Positions 25,843 to 35,036 of a DNA stretch of 64,000 nt are shown piece after piece. The DNA is taken from the NCBI RefSeq assembly GCF_003339585.1, contig NZ_QPKF01000005.1:1-64000 (forward strand). Direction: 5' to 3'. The translations under genes and the position numbers were made by a program. Numbering within the stretch: the stretch's first letter is position 1; every line of letters starts with the position of its first letter. The stretch comes from Exiguobacterium sp. RIT594 (GTDB lineage: Bacteria; Bacillota; Bacilli; Exiguobacteriales; Exiguobacteriaceae). The notes below the pieces were generated by a model. That model was not told where the DNA came from. It saw nothing but the letters and a program-made list of their open reading frames with translations, and did not search any database.

Positions 25843-26139
25843 ATGACGCATGATCATCCCCTTGTTCCCCGTTCCCCGGAAGAACAAGACGCTTTGATGA
25901 AACGATTAAAACGAATTGAAGGCCAAGTCCGCGGCATTGCCAACATGGTCGCAGAAGACCGGTATTGTATCGATATCCTGACCCAGACCGCATCGATTCA
26001 AGCGGCGCTCCGCCAAGTCGAGTTGCAGGTCATCGAACGTCACGTCAAAATGTGTATGCACGATGCGGCGACCGGCAAACAGGATACCGATGTCTACGTT
26101 GATGAACTGATGGCCGTTATTGCCCGTCTTAAGAAGTAA
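25843..26139 (+). CDS. csoR: CsoR family copper-sensing repressor
   Basis: This 98-aa all-helical repressor has the C-H-C Cu(I) site: Cys42, His67 and Cys71, with the same 25- and 4-residue spacings as M. tuberculosis CsoR. ATG at 25843 has gaggtg upstream. It binds the promoter in apo form and releases on Cu(I). It is the first gene of csoR-copA-copZ. Confidence 0.92.
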   Translation: MTHDHPLVPRSPEEQDALMKRLKRIEGQVRGIANMVAEDRYCIDILTQTASIQAALRQVELQVIERHVKMCMHDAATGKQDTDVYVDELMAVIARLKK

Positions 26140-26151
26140 GGAGGGATTTCA

Positions 26152-28284
26152 ATGTCGAAAACGATGGAACTGAATATCGAAGGCATGACATGTGCTGCCT
26201 GTTCGGCCCGGATCGAAAAGGTGTTGAACCGGATGGACGGAGTCGAAGCCACCGTCAACCTGCCGCTCGAAACAGCACGGATTGCTGTTCCGGAAGAGAT
26301 GGATGAACAACTGATTTTAGATAAGATTAAAAAAATCGGATATGGTGCCACCATCAAGACGACACCACATGAACAGGTCCAAAACCGCCGGATGCTCTAC
26401 CGTTTTTGGATTGCCGCTTTCTTGTCCCTGCCGTTACTGCTCAGTATGGTCTCCCACATTCCGAACAGTCCGGTCCATCTGCCTTGGCTCATGAACCCCT
26501 GGCTGCAGTTCGCCCTGGCGACGCCGGTCCAGTTCATCATCGGTGCCCCTTTCTATGTCGGTGCCTATAAAAGTCTTCGGAGCGGGAGTGCCAACATGGA
26601 CGTCCTGGTCGTACTTGGAACGTCCGCAGCCTATTTCTATTCCGTTGCCGAAATGATGATTCACCCGGTGATGCCGAATCTCTACTTTGAGACGAGTGCT
26701 GTTCTGATTACGCTCGTCCTGCTCGGAAAAGTCCTTGAGGATCGTGCCAAACAACAAACAACAGGTGCCATCAAAAGCCTCCTTTCCTTGCAGGCGACGG
26801 ATGCCATCGTCCTGGAGCAAGGCGTCGAGCGGACGGTTTCACTCGATCAGGTTCAACCCGGCATGCAGTTGATCGTTAAACCCGGTCAAAAAATTCCGGT
26901 CGACGGTGTCATCACTGCCGGTGATGCTTATCTCGACGAATCGATGTTGACCGGAGAACCGCTACCGGCTCATAAAGGAATCGAGGATGTTGTGATCGGC
27001 GGGACCTTGAACACGAACGGTCACCTGACGATTCAAGCGACGAAAGTCGGTCAGGAGACGATGCTCGCAAGCATCATCCGTGTCGTCGAACAAGCGCAAA
27101 CGGAAAAAGCCCCTATCCAGCGTCAGGCCGACCGGATTTCCGGTATCTTCGTCCCGATCGTCGTCGCCATCGCCCTCGTGACGCTTGCCGTCTGGTGGTG
27201 GACGACCGGTTCATTCGCTGAAGCGATCCGTCCGGCAATTGCCGTTCTCGTTATTGCCTGTCCCTGTGCCCTCGGTCTTGCGACTCCGACATCGATCATG
27301 GTCGGGACGGGTAAAGGGGCAGAACACGGTGTTTTGTTTAAAGGCGGAGCACAACTCGAGTCGTTACAACACGTGGATGCGGTTGTCTTTGATAAGACCG
27401 GAACATTGACGATCGGCCGCCCGGTCGTGACCGAGACGTTCGGACAGGAACAGGCACTCGATTTTGCAGCGGCTCTTGAAAAAAAATCGGAACATCCACT
27501 GGCTCATGCCATTACCGAAGAGCGCGATGTCGTCTTTGACATCGAACACTTTACAGTCGATCCGGGACGGGGTGTCCGGGGATCAATCATGAATCAGGAC
27601 ATCATGGTCGGGTCGGCACGGATGATGGAGGAACACGGCTTATCCCTGCCCGACTGGACATCTGTCGGCGCAACCGTTGTGTATGTCACGGTAAACGGGA
27701 CGATTGAAGCAGGTTATGCAATCCGGGATGAGCTGAAACCGACTACCAAACTGGTCATTCAGGAGATTCAGCATACAAAAGCGGTTTATCTGCTGACCGG
27801 AGACCGTCGCGAAGTCGCCTTACAACTCGCGACCGAGCTTCAGATACCACACAGCCATGTGTTTTCCGACGTTTTGCCGATTGAAAAAGCCGATCACATC
27901 AAAACGCTTCAAGCAAACGGACAGCGTGTCGCGATGGTCGGAGACGGGATCAATGATGCACCGGCTCTTGCGACGGCAAATGTCGGGATTGCTCTCGGCA
28001 GCGGGACCGATGTCGCACTTGAAGCGGCAGACGTCACGTTACTTGGACATGATTTGCAGCAAGTCATTACAGCCATCCGGCTCAGCGAACAAACGATGAA
28101 GAACATTCGGCAGAACCTGTTTTTCGCCCTCGGTTATAATGCAATCGGGATTCCGATTGCCTGCCTCGGACTGCTTGCCCCTTGGGTTGCAGGTGCCGCG
28201 ATGGCATTCAGCTCTGTCTCTGTCGTCACAAATGCGTTACGCTTAAAACGTATTCCACTATCCAAAGGAGGAAACCAATCATGA
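26152..28284 (+). CDS. copA: Cu(I)-exporting P1B-type ATPase
   Basis: This 710-aa pump has one N-terminal HMA domain (CAAC at 14-17), eight membrane helices, the transmembrane CPC metal site at 370-372, phosphorylation Asp414 in DKTGT, SEHPLAHA and GDGIND near 597-602. One HMA domain instead of the two in B. subtilis CopA is within family variation. It lies 12 bp after csoR with aggagg upstream and overlaps copZ by 4 bp. It exports Cu(I) delivered by CopZ. Confidence 0.95.
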   Translation: MSKTMELNIEGMTCAACSARIEKVLNRMDGVEATVNLPLETARIAVPEEMDEQLILDKIKKIGYGATIKTTPHEQVQNRRMLYRFWIAAFLSLPLLLSMVSHIPNSPVHLPWLMNPWLQFALATPVQFIIGAPFYVGAYKSLRSGSANMDVLVVLGTSAAYFYSVAEMMIHPVMPNLYFETSAVLITLVLLGKVLEDRAKQQTTGAIKSLLSLQATDAIVLEQGVERTVSLDQVQPGMQLIVKPGQKIPVDGVITAGDAYLDESMLTGEPLPAHKGIEDVVIGGTLNTNGHLTIQATKVGQETMLASIIRVVEQAQTEKAPIQRQADRISGIFVPIVVAIALVTLAVWWWTTGSFAEAIRPAIAVLVIACPCALGLATPTSIMVGTGKGAEHGVLFKGGAQLESLQHVDAVVFDKTGTLTIGRPVVTETFGQEQALDFAAALEKKSEHPLAHAITEERDVVFDIEHFTVDPGRGVRGSIMNQDIMVGSARMMEEHGLSLPDWTSVGATVVYVTVNGTIEAGYAIRDELKPTTKLVIQEIQHTKAVYLLTGDRREVALQLATELQIPHSHVFSDVLPIEKADHIKTLQANGQRVAMVGDGINDAPALATANVGIALGSGTDVALEAADVTLLGHDLQQVITAIRLSEQTMKNIRQNLFFALGYNAIGIPIACLGLLAPWVAGAAMAFSSVSVVTNALRLKRIPLSKGGNQS

Positions 28285-28487
28285 AAGAAACAACTTTAAC
28301 TGTCGTCGGAATGACGTGCAATCACTGTAAAGCAAGCGTCGAATCGGCGTTAAACGAACTCAACGGTGTAACGAATGCAACCGTCTCACTGGCAGACAAC
28401 AATGTTACGGTGACACATGAAGACGTCGCAACTGAACGTCTTGTCGAAGCGATTGAAGAAATCGGCTATGACGTTCCGACTGCCTGA
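28281..28487 (+). CDS. copZ: copper chaperone CopZ
   Basis: This 68-aa HMA-domain protein carries the Cu(I) motif MTCNHC (Cys13, Cys16) and ends IGYDVP, typical for CopZ. Its ATG overlaps the copA stop (ATGA) with aaaggagg upstream. It binds Cu(I) and hands it to CopA and CsoR. It is the last gene before a terminator. Confidence 0.93.
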   Translation: MKETTLTVVGMTCNHCKASVESALNELNGVTNATVSLADNNVTVTHEDVATERLVEAIEEIGYDVPTA

Positions 28488-28494
28488 TTTTTTT

Positions 28495-28531
28495 AGTCAA
28501 ACTGCGCGAAACATGCAGTTTGGCTTTTTTA
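28495..28531 (+). terminator. terminator of csoR-copA-copZ
   Basis: AGTCAAACTGC pairs with GCAGTTTGGCT and is followed by TTTTTT. Confidence 0.85.
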
Positions 28532-28572
28532 TTTTGAAAAAAACGGGAATGGTTCTACAAGGAGGGGTTCGT

Positions 28573-28797
28573 ATGGTACCGAAAATCGAATTCGTAGAAC
28601 ACTTCGATGACAACAAAGGAAAACGATTTAAAATCGAACTTTGGAATCTCGGAACCTTCACATTCAGTGCTGAATCAGCCAAAGGACCTGTCACCCGCTT
28701 TACGTCCATCGACATTCAATTCGTCCAAACTTGTGTGAGTCGGATGCGATCGATTGTCGATGCCAAAAAAGCCTTCCAAGAAGATCAACCGGTTTAA
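28573..28797 (+). CDS. small protein of unknown function
   Basis: This 74-aa soluble protein has ATG at 28573 with a strong caaggagggg 5 nt upstream. The sequence (ELWNLGTFTFSAESAKGPVT, SIDIQFVQTCVSRMRSIVDA) suggests a small alpha/beta fold. There is no recognised motif. It lies behind the copZ terminator and ends shortly before another hairpin, so it is a separate transcript. Confidence 0.65.
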   Translation: MVPKIEFVEHFDDNKGKRFKIELWNLGTFTFSAESAKGPVTRFTSIDIQFVQTCVSRMRSIVDAKKAFQEDQPV

Positions 28798-28850
28798 ATC
28801 AACGTTTGACATATATAGCAGGTACCCTTCGTTTCAGAAGCGGTCATTCC

Positions 28851-28880
28851 ACTCATGGTCCTTGATCATGAGTTTTTTGA
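28851..28880 (+). terminator. terminator after the 74-aa gene
   Basis: ACTCATG pairs with CATGAGT, followed by TTTTTGA. Confidence 0.75.
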
Positions 28881-29004
28881 TTTCAGGTCAATACTTTATT
28901 CACATCTGACAAATTCTTTAGAAAACGATTATCAGAGTTCTTAAAACAGCCGATAACAAATAAGACATTAAAAATCTTAATTCCAAGAAAATCGGGGGCA
29001 TATC

Positions 29005-30312
29005 GTGCGCAATCCATTTAAAGCTAAATCATCGATGTCGACCTATCAGGCGACAATCGGATTCCCAGACAAACGACTAATTACTAAAACCAGTGATCCG
29101 ACCTTAACCGGACGCCTGGAATACATGGGTTATACGGAAGAACATCTGCAAACGCTAAAAGCAATGGCGCCTGTCGTCAACAGCATTTTGGATGAAGTGC
29201 TCGAGCAAGTCCTTGATCATTTGCTTCTTCATCCTGAAATGGTTCAAATCGCTCAAAATTCATCGACACGTGAACGTCTGAAAAAAGTCTTTGCCGACTA
29301 TTTCGGCAGTTTATTGACTGGTAACATGGATGATAAGTTCCTGGCGATGCGGACACGGATGGGAAAAACCCATAACCGTAACTTCGTCCCGGTAACCTGG
29401 TTCATCGCTTCTTACGCAGCATTTAATACGTTATTGATTCCGAAAATCGTCGAACACTTCCAGCATGATCCGGCACAGTTGACGAATGCGATTCTTGCAC
29501 TGAATCATGCGATGAATCTCGATGCGCAGATCGTGACAAGCCAGTATGTCGATGCCCGCTTGCATGAAGTCAGTGCAGCCAACGAATCACGAAGCCGTCT
29601 GTTGCAGGACGTCGTCCGTGTCAGCCAGGAAGTCGCAAGCACCGTCGAACAGACGGAAGTAGCGATTTCCGAGACGAGCCGCCGGGCGACACAAATCCTA
29701 TCCGAAACGGATCAAACGGAAAAAACAAGCCGTAATCTGGTCGGATTGACGTCAGAAAATGAGACGAAAATGGATAAAATGGAGCAACAGTTTGTACAGG
29801 CAACGGAACAGGTCAGTACTTCATTGACAAGTATCCAGCAACTGAAAACGACATCAGACGAAATCGTCAAGATGACACAAGGCATCGAAGATATTGCCAA
29901 TCAGACGAACTTACTTGCCTTGAATGCTTCGATTGAAGCGGCTCGTGCCGGTGAACACGGTAAAGGATTCTCTGTCGTCGCCATCGAAGTCCGTAACTTG
30001 GCAGAAAATGCGAAATTACTCAGCAGCAGTATCAATACGTTGATTCAAAAAAATAACGGGAACATCAATGAACTCGTTTCCCAAATGGATGACATCACCC
30101 GGTCAAATTCTGCTTCCCGTAACGAACTTCAACAAGTGAAGAGCGGTATCCATACTGTTAAACAGGAAATGGAAAACTATCTGGAGATGTTCGGTCGCAA
30201 TAAAAACGACTTAAGCCAAATCGTTCAAACGATTCAAGGAATCAGTCAGACGACCCAAGGATTGTCTGCCTTAACGACAGATCTCGTTGCCGCTTCTGAA
30301 GTCAATGCTTGA
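29005..30312 (+). CDS. hemAT: HemAT-type globin-coupled aerotaxis receptor
   Basis: This 435-aa soluble receptor has no membrane helix. Residues about 20-185 form a sensor globin with the proximal heme ligand His123 ([16 protein letters not shown]), the same position as in B. subtilis HemAT. A coiled linker and signalling domain follow, with the tip [20 protein letters not shown]. It binds O2 at heme and signals to CheA. The start is GTG with cgggggc upstream. Monocistronic, ending at a strong terminator shared with the sortase gene. Confidence 0.92.
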   Translation: MRNPFKAKSSMSTYQATIGFPDKRLITKTSDPTLTGRLEYMGYTEEHLQTLKAMAPVVNSILDEVLEQVLDHLLLHPEMVQIAQNSSTRERLKKVFADYFGSLLTGNMDDKFLAMRTRMGKTHNRNFVPVTWFIASYAAFNTLLIPKIVEHFQHDPAQLTNAILALNHAMNLDAQIVTSQYVDARLHEVSAANESRSRLLQDVVRVSQEVASTVEQTEVAISETSRRATQILSETDQTEKTSRNLVGLTSENETKMDKMEQQFVQATEQVSTSLTSIQQLKTTSDEIVKMTQGIEDIANQTNLLALNASIEAARAGEHGKGFSVVAIEVRNLAENAKLLSSSINTLIQKNNGNINELVSQMDDITRSNSASRNELQQVKSGIHTVKQEMENYLEMFGRNKNDLSQIVQTIQGISQTTQGLSALTTDLVAASEVNA

Positions 30313-30323
30313 GCAAACGAAAT

Positions 30324-30367
30324 AAACGAAGGGACCTCTCCGTTAGCGGAAAGGTCCCTTCGTTTAT
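30324..30367. terminator. bidirectional terminator overlapping the sortase stop codon
   Basis: AAACGAAGGGACC pairs with GGTCCCTTCGTTT. The sortase TAA lies in the right arm. T-runs serve both convergent genes. Confidence 0.88.
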
Positions 30368-30972
30368 TGTTCCTGTTCGGCGGTCACAACCAATCGCTGA
30401 TCGTATCCTTTTGATTGGGTAAACGTTCCGACACAGGTGATTAACGTTAAACGTTGTGCAAGTGTCGCACCAAAAATGGATCCGACAGGTGCCTGGTCAA
30501 CGGGATAAGACATTACGTTCGTCACCACGTATGAAACCTGTTCTCCCGTTTTAGAACTTACTTCAATCCGTTGTCCCCGTTTCACTTTTGCCAAGTCATA
30601 AAAGACAGCCGGACCATCCGTATCATCTAAATGTCCTGCCAAAATGACATTGCCGGTCTGATTGGCTTTTGCCCCGTATTGGTACCAACCGACTTGATCC
30701 GTCTTCTTCGGAACATCCATCCGTCCCTGATCATCTTTTCCAACGACTTCAATCTTTGCATTCACATCGATTGCCGGGATTTTTAAACGGTTCGGTATGA
30801 ATGTTTCGACGGCTTCTGCTTTTGAATCAGACTTTGGTGCCGGTGATTCGACGACAGGTGGTGCCGGTTCCTCAGAGCGCGGCGGAGAAGCCTCTTCTGC
30901 TCCTCCACACCCTGCAAGCACCACGGTGAGAAATAATAAGAGATTACGCGTTTTGTTTACGACGGACGACAT
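30364..30972 (-). CDS. sortase (class F-like) with lipoprotein signal peptide
   Basis: This 202-aa protein starts with a lipobox signal (LLLFLTVVLAGC; lipidated Cys22), a Pro/Glu-rich linker (about 25-55) and a sortase core with catalytic His114 (AGHLDD), Cys180 (LTLITC) and Arg193 (YDQRLVV). Anchoring by a lipid instead of a membrane helix is typical of some class F-type sortases. The ATG lies inside the 3' end of the upstream MPDTG-protein gene (29-bp overlap), so the two are coupled and the enzyme probably acts on that protein. Confidence 0.85.
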   Translation of the reverse strand: MSSVVNKTRNLLLFLTVVLAGCGGAEEASPPRSEEPAPPVVESPAPKSDSKAEAVETFIPNRLKIPAIDVNAKIEVVGKDDQGRMDVPKKTDQVGWYQYGAKANQTGNVILAGHLDDTDGPAVFYDLAKVKRGQRIEVSSKTGEQVSYVVTNVMSYPVDQAPVGSIFGATLAQRLTLITCVGTFTQSKGYDQRLVVTAEQEQ

Positions 30973-31738
30973 AAGCTGTCCCAACAAGTGCAGCTCCAGC
31001 AAGTGCTACGAGTGCCCAAGTTGTTGCCATCGAAGAATTTTCAGTTGTTCCGCCGAGACCAGTGTCCGGCATTGCTGCCATTTCACCGCCGTCCGGAATC
31101 AGGAGGACGTCAAAGGCCGGTTCGCCTTCAAGGAGTCCGATTGCGAGTGCTGTATAGTTTTTACCACTGTCGAGTTTGATACCGTCGAGTGCTTTAACGA
31201 CATCCGTTGCACCTGCTGGTCGTACTTCAAGATCATACGTACCGGCATCCAGTGTACCGTAGTCAGAGATTTTCGAGAACTCGAGGTCGCTGAAGAGCGG
31301 ATCTCCACCTTTTGGTGCGACATCAACGGCTGGTGCATCCGGTGCAAAGTGAGCGACACGGACCATTGATTTTCCATCTTCGCCTTTGCCGTTATCTTCC
31401 ATGACAGCAAGTTTGATATCTGCCAATTTACCGATTGCGGCTACAGAATAGAATTTTCCGGCTTCGATGTTGAGTGTTTGAGAAAGTACAGGATCTTTTG
31501 TTGTACCGGCTGCGAAGACTTCTACTTTATGTTCTCCGGCTGGGAGAGTGAGATAATCTGTGACTGCTTTAAACTCTGCTCCTGAGACTGCTTTTTTTCC
31601 ATCGACGGCGATGTCCACTGCGGGAGCATCAGGTGAAGCGTGAATCACACGAACCATTGCATCGTCTGCTGCACCTACAGGGAGCACAAATAGTGCGAAT
31701 AGCAGAGCAGCTGTGACGAAAGATAAGAGTTTCTTCAT
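30944..31738 (-). CDS. DUF4397 surface protein with MPDTG sorting signal
   Basis: This 264-aa secreted protein has a signal peptide (about 1-23) and two DUF4397 repeats that each begin with near-identical motifs (VRVIHASPDAPAVDI at 30-43 and VRVAHFAPDAPAVDV at 127-140). A sorting signal follows: MPDTG at 223-227, a hydrophobic helix and RRKQNA. MPDTG replaces the usual LPXTG. ATG at 31738 has gaggtgg upstream. It overlaps its probable sortase. The role of DUF4397 is unknown; an adhesive beta-sandwich is likely. Confidence 0.88.
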   Translation of the reverse strand: MKKLLSFVTAALLFALFVLPVGAADDAMVRVIHASPDAPAVDIAVDGKKAVSGAEFKAVTDYLTLPAGEHKVEVFAAGTTKDPVLSQTLNIEAGKFYSVAAIGKLADIKLAVMEDNGKGEDGKSMVRVAHFAPDAPAVDVAPKGGDPLFSDLEFSKISDYGTLDAGTYDLEVRPAGATDVVKALDGIKLDSGKNYTALAIGLLEGEPAFDVLLIPDGGEMAAMPDTGLGGTTENSSMATTWALVALAGAALVGTAYVVRRKQNA

Positions 31739-32057
31739 CTTTTTTCCACCTCTCATGTCATGATGTATTTCGCTCTCAAACCAACATTTCTTTTACATTC
31801 AGAATATTTTGTTTGTGGTGACATCTTAAACTTAAAGCAATCGTTCGAACCTGTAAATATCTGAGTGTGCTTTTTTGTCAGGGAAAACACATTAAGTTTC
31901 CTGACGAAATGAGATGATTTCCTTCCGTATGATCACATTCATTTTACTGTGTACCCGCACTGTTGCTGTTCGGTTTTGGTAACTGCGGTTTGTATGAACT
32001 GTCTGTCTGACAACAAAAAGGTCAGATTCCGCAAAAACGGATCTGACCTTTTCCTCT
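31739..32057. other. intergenic region between speB and the DUF4397 gene
   Basis: This 319-bp gap holds the AT-rich leader of the DUF4397 gene, an imperfect hairpin (GTCAGG.GAAAAC 31877-31888 with GTTTCCTGAC 31896-31905) of unknown role and the speB terminator. I see no gene in it. Confidence 0.5.
32015..32053 (-). terminator. terminator of speE-speB
   Basis: On the minus strand AAAAGGTCAGATCCG pairs with CGGAATCTGACCTTTT, followed by TTG. Confidence 0.8.
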
Positions 32058-32930
32058 TTACTTGATAAATCCAATCATCATTTCACGCAAGACTTTAGCA
32101 GCCGCAATTGCTGTCATGTCCGACTGGTCATACGCCGGGCAAACCTCTACGAGATCGGCTCCGATGACATCAACATCAGCCCGTGCAATCATATGGACGA
32201 CTTCAAGTAATTCCTTTGTCGTCACGCCGCCGATTTCCTGTGTTCCCGTTCCCGGTGCCGCTGACGGATCAAGGACATCGATATCGATCGTCACGTAGAC
32301 CTTTTTACCAGCAAGCTTTGGTAAAACGGCTTTCAACGGTTCAACGATTTCGTATTTGAACAGGTTGTAACCGGACGTTTTCGCCCATTCAAACTCTTCT
32401 TTCATCCCTGAACGAATCCCGAATGAATAACAGTTTTCCGGTCCAATTAAGTTCGCAATCTTTTTAAGCGGTGTCGAGTGTGACAACGGTTCGCCTTCAT
32501 ACGAATCGCGTAAATCCGTATGTGCATCAAAGTGCAACACAACAAAATCTTCGTAATGTTTATCAAAAGCTTTGACGACCGGCCATGTAACGAGGTGTTC
32601 GCCGCCCATTCCGAGCGGGAACTTGCCTGCCGTCAATAACGAGTCGACGTATTCTTCAATCATATCAAGTGATTTTTGCGCATTACCGAACGGCAACGGG
32701 ATGTCACCGGCGTCAAATAATTTTGCATCGGCGATATCGCCGTCAAGATACGGACTGTATTCTTCGAGTCCGAGTGAGACTTCACGGATTCGGGCCGGAC
32801 CAAACCGTGAACCGGGACGGAAACTGACCGTCCAGTCCATCGGCATACCGTACAACACACCTTTTGCATCTTCGTGAGTCGGTTGACTCGCGATAAATAC
32901 CTTACCTGAGTAAGCTTCATCAAATCGCAT
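32058..32930 (-). CDS. speB: agmatinase
   Basis: This 290-aa ureohydrolase has the Mn2+ ligands in GGEH, HFDAHTD and DIDVLDPSAAPGTGT. The N-terminus MRFDEAYSGKVFI matches B. subtilis SpeB, which fixes the start at the second of two adjacent ATG codons, 6 nt after ggagga. It converts agmatine to putrescine and urea in polyamine synthesis. It lies 60 bp after speE; the gap contains a hairpin without T-run. Confidence 0.93.
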   Translation of the reverse strand: MRFDEAYSGKVFIASQPTHEDAKGVLYGMPMDWTVSFRPGSRFGPARIREVSLGLEEYSPYLDGDIADAKLFDAGDIPLPFGNAQKSLDMIEEYVDSLLTAGKFPLGMGGEHLVTWPVVKAFDKHYEDFVVLHFDAHTDLRDSYEGEPLSHSTPLKKIANLIGPENCYSFGIRSGMKEEFEWAKTSGYNLFKYEIVEPLKAVLPKLAGKKVYVTIDIDVLDPSAAPGTGTQEIGGVTTKELLEVVHMIARADVDVIGADLVEVCPAYDQSDMTAIAAAKVLREMMIGFIK

Positions 32931-32953
32931 CATTATTCCTCCAGTCATAGAAA

Positions 32954-32983
32954 GGAGTGCCCCTGAAAACGGAACACTCCTGA
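32954..32983 (-). repeat. intercistronic hairpin between speE and speB
   Basis: AGGAGTG and CACTCCT form a short stem with partial inner pairing between the two genes. Without a T-run, it may affect mRNA processing or stability. Confidence 0.35.
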
Positions 32984-32990
32984 CGTTTAA

Positions 32991-33830
32991 TTAAATCGTT
33001 AAATCTTTGACGAACTTCGGTAGCGCGAATGCAGCTGTGTGAAGTTCCGGTGTATAGTATTTCGTTTCGATATCGTGGAAACGCTCTGGTGCGACTTCGA
33101 GTGGATCATGTTTTTTCGATCCAATCGTAAATGTCCACAGACCGCTCGGATACGTCGGAACGTTGGCAATGTAAAGTTTTGTGATCGGGAAAATCTCTTT
33201 GACATCGCGTTGGACGTCACGGATTAAGTCCGGTGTGAACCATGGGTTATCCGACTGAGCGACGAAAATACCGTCTTCTTTTAATGCTTTTGAGATTCCT
33301 GAGTAGAATCCTTTTGTGAACAGGTTGACGGCCGGACCGACCGGTTCCGTTGAATCGACCATGATGACATCATATTCGTTGACAGCTTCTGCAATATGCA
33401 TGAATCCGTCTCCGACGATGACTTCAACACGTGCGTCATCAAGACCACCTGCGATGTTTGGTAAATATTTTTTCGAGTATTCGATGACTTTTCCGTCGAT
33501 TTCGACAAGAACCGCCTTCTCAACAGATGGATGCTTCAAAACTTCACGGATGACTCCACCGTCTCCTCCACCAACGACCAGAACCGATTTTGGATTCGGG
33601 TGTGTGAAGAGTGGAACGTGTGCGACCATTTCGTGATAGACAAACTCATCACGATCTGTCGTCATGACCATTCCGTCAAGTAACAACATTGTACCGAACT
33701 CGTCCGTCTCAACCATCTCCAGGCGTTGAAACTCCGTTTGTTCGCTCTCATAAACGTGGTTGACACGGAATGTGATACCGTAATCTTCCGTTTGGTGTTC
33801 CGTGAACCATAACTTTAATTTTTGTTCCAT
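32991..33830 (-). CDS. speE: spermidine synthase
   Basis: This 279-aa aminopropyltransferase has [17 protein letters not shown], the decarboxy-SAM site [16 protein letters not shown], and the active-site DSTEPVGPA near residue 158. It makes spermidine from putrescine. It is first in speE-speB, as in B. subtilis (ywhF-ywhG), and ywhD and ywhB lie a few kilobases away, which preserves the wider order. gaaaggggttc precedes ATG. Confidence 0.95.
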   Translation of the reverse strand: MEQKLKLWFTEHQTEDYGITFRVNHVYESEQTEFQRLEMVETDEFGTMLLLDGMVMTTDRDEFVYHEMVAHVPLFTHPNPKSVLVVGGGDGGVIREVLKHPSVEKAVLVEIDGKVIEYSKKYLPNIAGGLDDARVEVIVGDGFMHIAEAVNEYDVIMVDSTEPVGPAVNLFTKGFYSGISKALKEDGIFVAQSDNPWFTPDLIRDVQRDVKEIFPITKLYIANVPTYPSGLWTFTIGSKKHDPLEVAPERFHDIETKYYTPELHTAAFALPKFVKDLTI

Positions 33831-33973
33831 TTGCGATAGAACCCCTTTCTTTCATCAAGACAAAAGTTGTTCGTATGCGAGTGGCGTTTACGGCGCTTCT
33901 TAATCATACAAATGCGAGTATACCGGACTTTGAAAGAAACTTCTATATAATTCGAAAAGATTCGACTGTTTTT

Positions 33974-34648
33974 TTAGTCGACGAACGTGACGATTTCATC
34001 CAGGCACCGGCGCTGCTTCGCCCGTTTCGGTTCATCCGCCCGGTAGCCAAATGCGACCATGACCGGTACAGTGAAAACAGACCGGTCGAGCACACCGTGC
34101 CGTTCGAGAATCTGTTCGACTGCCTGCTGATCGAATCCTTCAATCGGACACGAGTCGATGCCGATTTGCGCTGCTGTCGACATCATGTTTCCGAGCGCGA
34201 TATAAGCTTGTTTCGCCGACCAATCGGTCATCGCCTTTTCATTATCCCCAATCTTGAAATCTTCTTCGAGGAACAGACCGTACCGTTTTGTCCGGCCGGC
34301 TTTTGCTTCATCCGACAGACCGAGTACATCCATCATATGTTGCACGTGCGCCCCGTCCGGTTGCATCTGTCCACCTGTCCGGGCCAGGAAGATGACGTAG
34401 TGGCTCGCTGTCGGCAATTGACCTTGTGCGCCCCACGAGACGTCCCGAATCTCATTTCGAACGGCTTCATTTTGAATGACAAGCAGATTCCATGGTTCGT
34501 ATCCGAAAGAACTCGGTGAAAGACGGGCTGTTTCGAGGATAAATTGAAAATCATCCGCCGGTATTTTTTTAGTCGGGTCAAATGATTTTGTCGCATGACG
34601 GAACTGAAAAGCATCGATGATCTGTTGTTTTGTCTGATCGTGATTCAT
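33974..34648 (-). CDS. NAD(P)H-dependent nitroreductase family FMN enzyme
   Basis: This 224-aa protein has the nitroreductase FMN site: FRHATKSFDP, the segment LSPSSFGYEPWNLLVIQN, and MVAFGYR at the C-terminus. It reduces nitro compounds or quinones with a ping-pong FMN mechanism. ATG has caggagg upstream. The promoter is strong, with a 13-bp dyad over its -35, so a redox-responsive repressor may control it. Confidence 0.88.
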   Translation of the reverse strand: MNHDQTKQQIIDAFQFRHATKSFDPTKKIPADDFQFILETARLSPSSFGYEPWNLLVIQNEAVRNEIRDVSWGAQGQLPTASHYVIFLARTGGQMQPDGAHVQHMMDVLGLSDEAKAGRTKRYGLFLEEDFKIGDNEKAMTDWSAKQAYIALGNMMSTAAQIGIDSCPIEGFDQQAVEQILERHGVLDRSVFTVPVMVAFGYRADEPKRAKQRRCLDEIVTFVD

Positions 34649-34666
34649 GAGTGATTCCTCCTGTGT

Positions 34667-34695
34667 AATATAATGACTACCTGATACGATATCAA
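34667..34695 (-). promoter_or_regulatory. nitroreductase promoter with overlapping dyad
   Basis: On the minus strand TTGATA (34695-34690), a 17-bp spacer and TATATT (34672-34667) form a good sigma-A promoter. The dyad TGATA-CGA-TATCA (34682-34694) covers the -35, as expected for a repressor site. Confidence 0.65.
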
Positions 34696-35036
34696 ACCCG
34701 TTTCACTCCGTCTGTTATTTTGCTTCATCAATGTATCTGAAATGCATGTTACAAAATAGAAGAACCGGGAAATAATAAATAATCCAACTTTTTCATTCTG
34801 TCTGTTTCATCAATTCAAAGGCTTTATTCCAGGGTTTTTCTAGATTACAACGCTTTGTTTCTTGACCCCTTCCTTCCCATCATTACCCATTTTCGTTTGC
34901 CAGTCCGCTCCAACTTTGTTACGGTTAGAACTTGCGTGATAAGGTTTTGTTTTCAAATGACACGGGTATTACTAATGTCGTTGTCTAAAAGAGTTACAAA
35001 ACTACATGTAAAATTCGAAAGAAGGTGTTGATCACG
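34696..35036. other. upstream region of the BCCT gene
   Basis: This AT-rich gap of about 340 bp has no gene I can support. Its recognisable content is the sigma-B-like promoter near 34944-34969; the rest appears to be leader or spacer sequence. Confidence 0.4.
34944..34969 (+). promoter_or_regulatory. candidate sigma-B promoter
   Basis: GTTTTG (34944-34949), a 14-bp spacer and GGGTAT (34964-34969) match the general-stress sigma-B consensus GTTTAA-N12-15-GGGTAT. It lies 68 bp before the osmolyte transporter, a class often under sigma-B control in Bacillus. Confidence 0.55.

Noticed and set aside
26152-28487. Mercury or cadmium resistance role for the P-type ATPase
   Set aside because: CPC with csoR and copZ neighbours and the C-H-C CsoR site point to Cu(I).
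33875-34519. Long plus-strand reading frame opposite the nitroreductase
   Set aside because: It is the antisense shadow of a clear FMN enzyme, has no SD site and its translation resembles no protein family.
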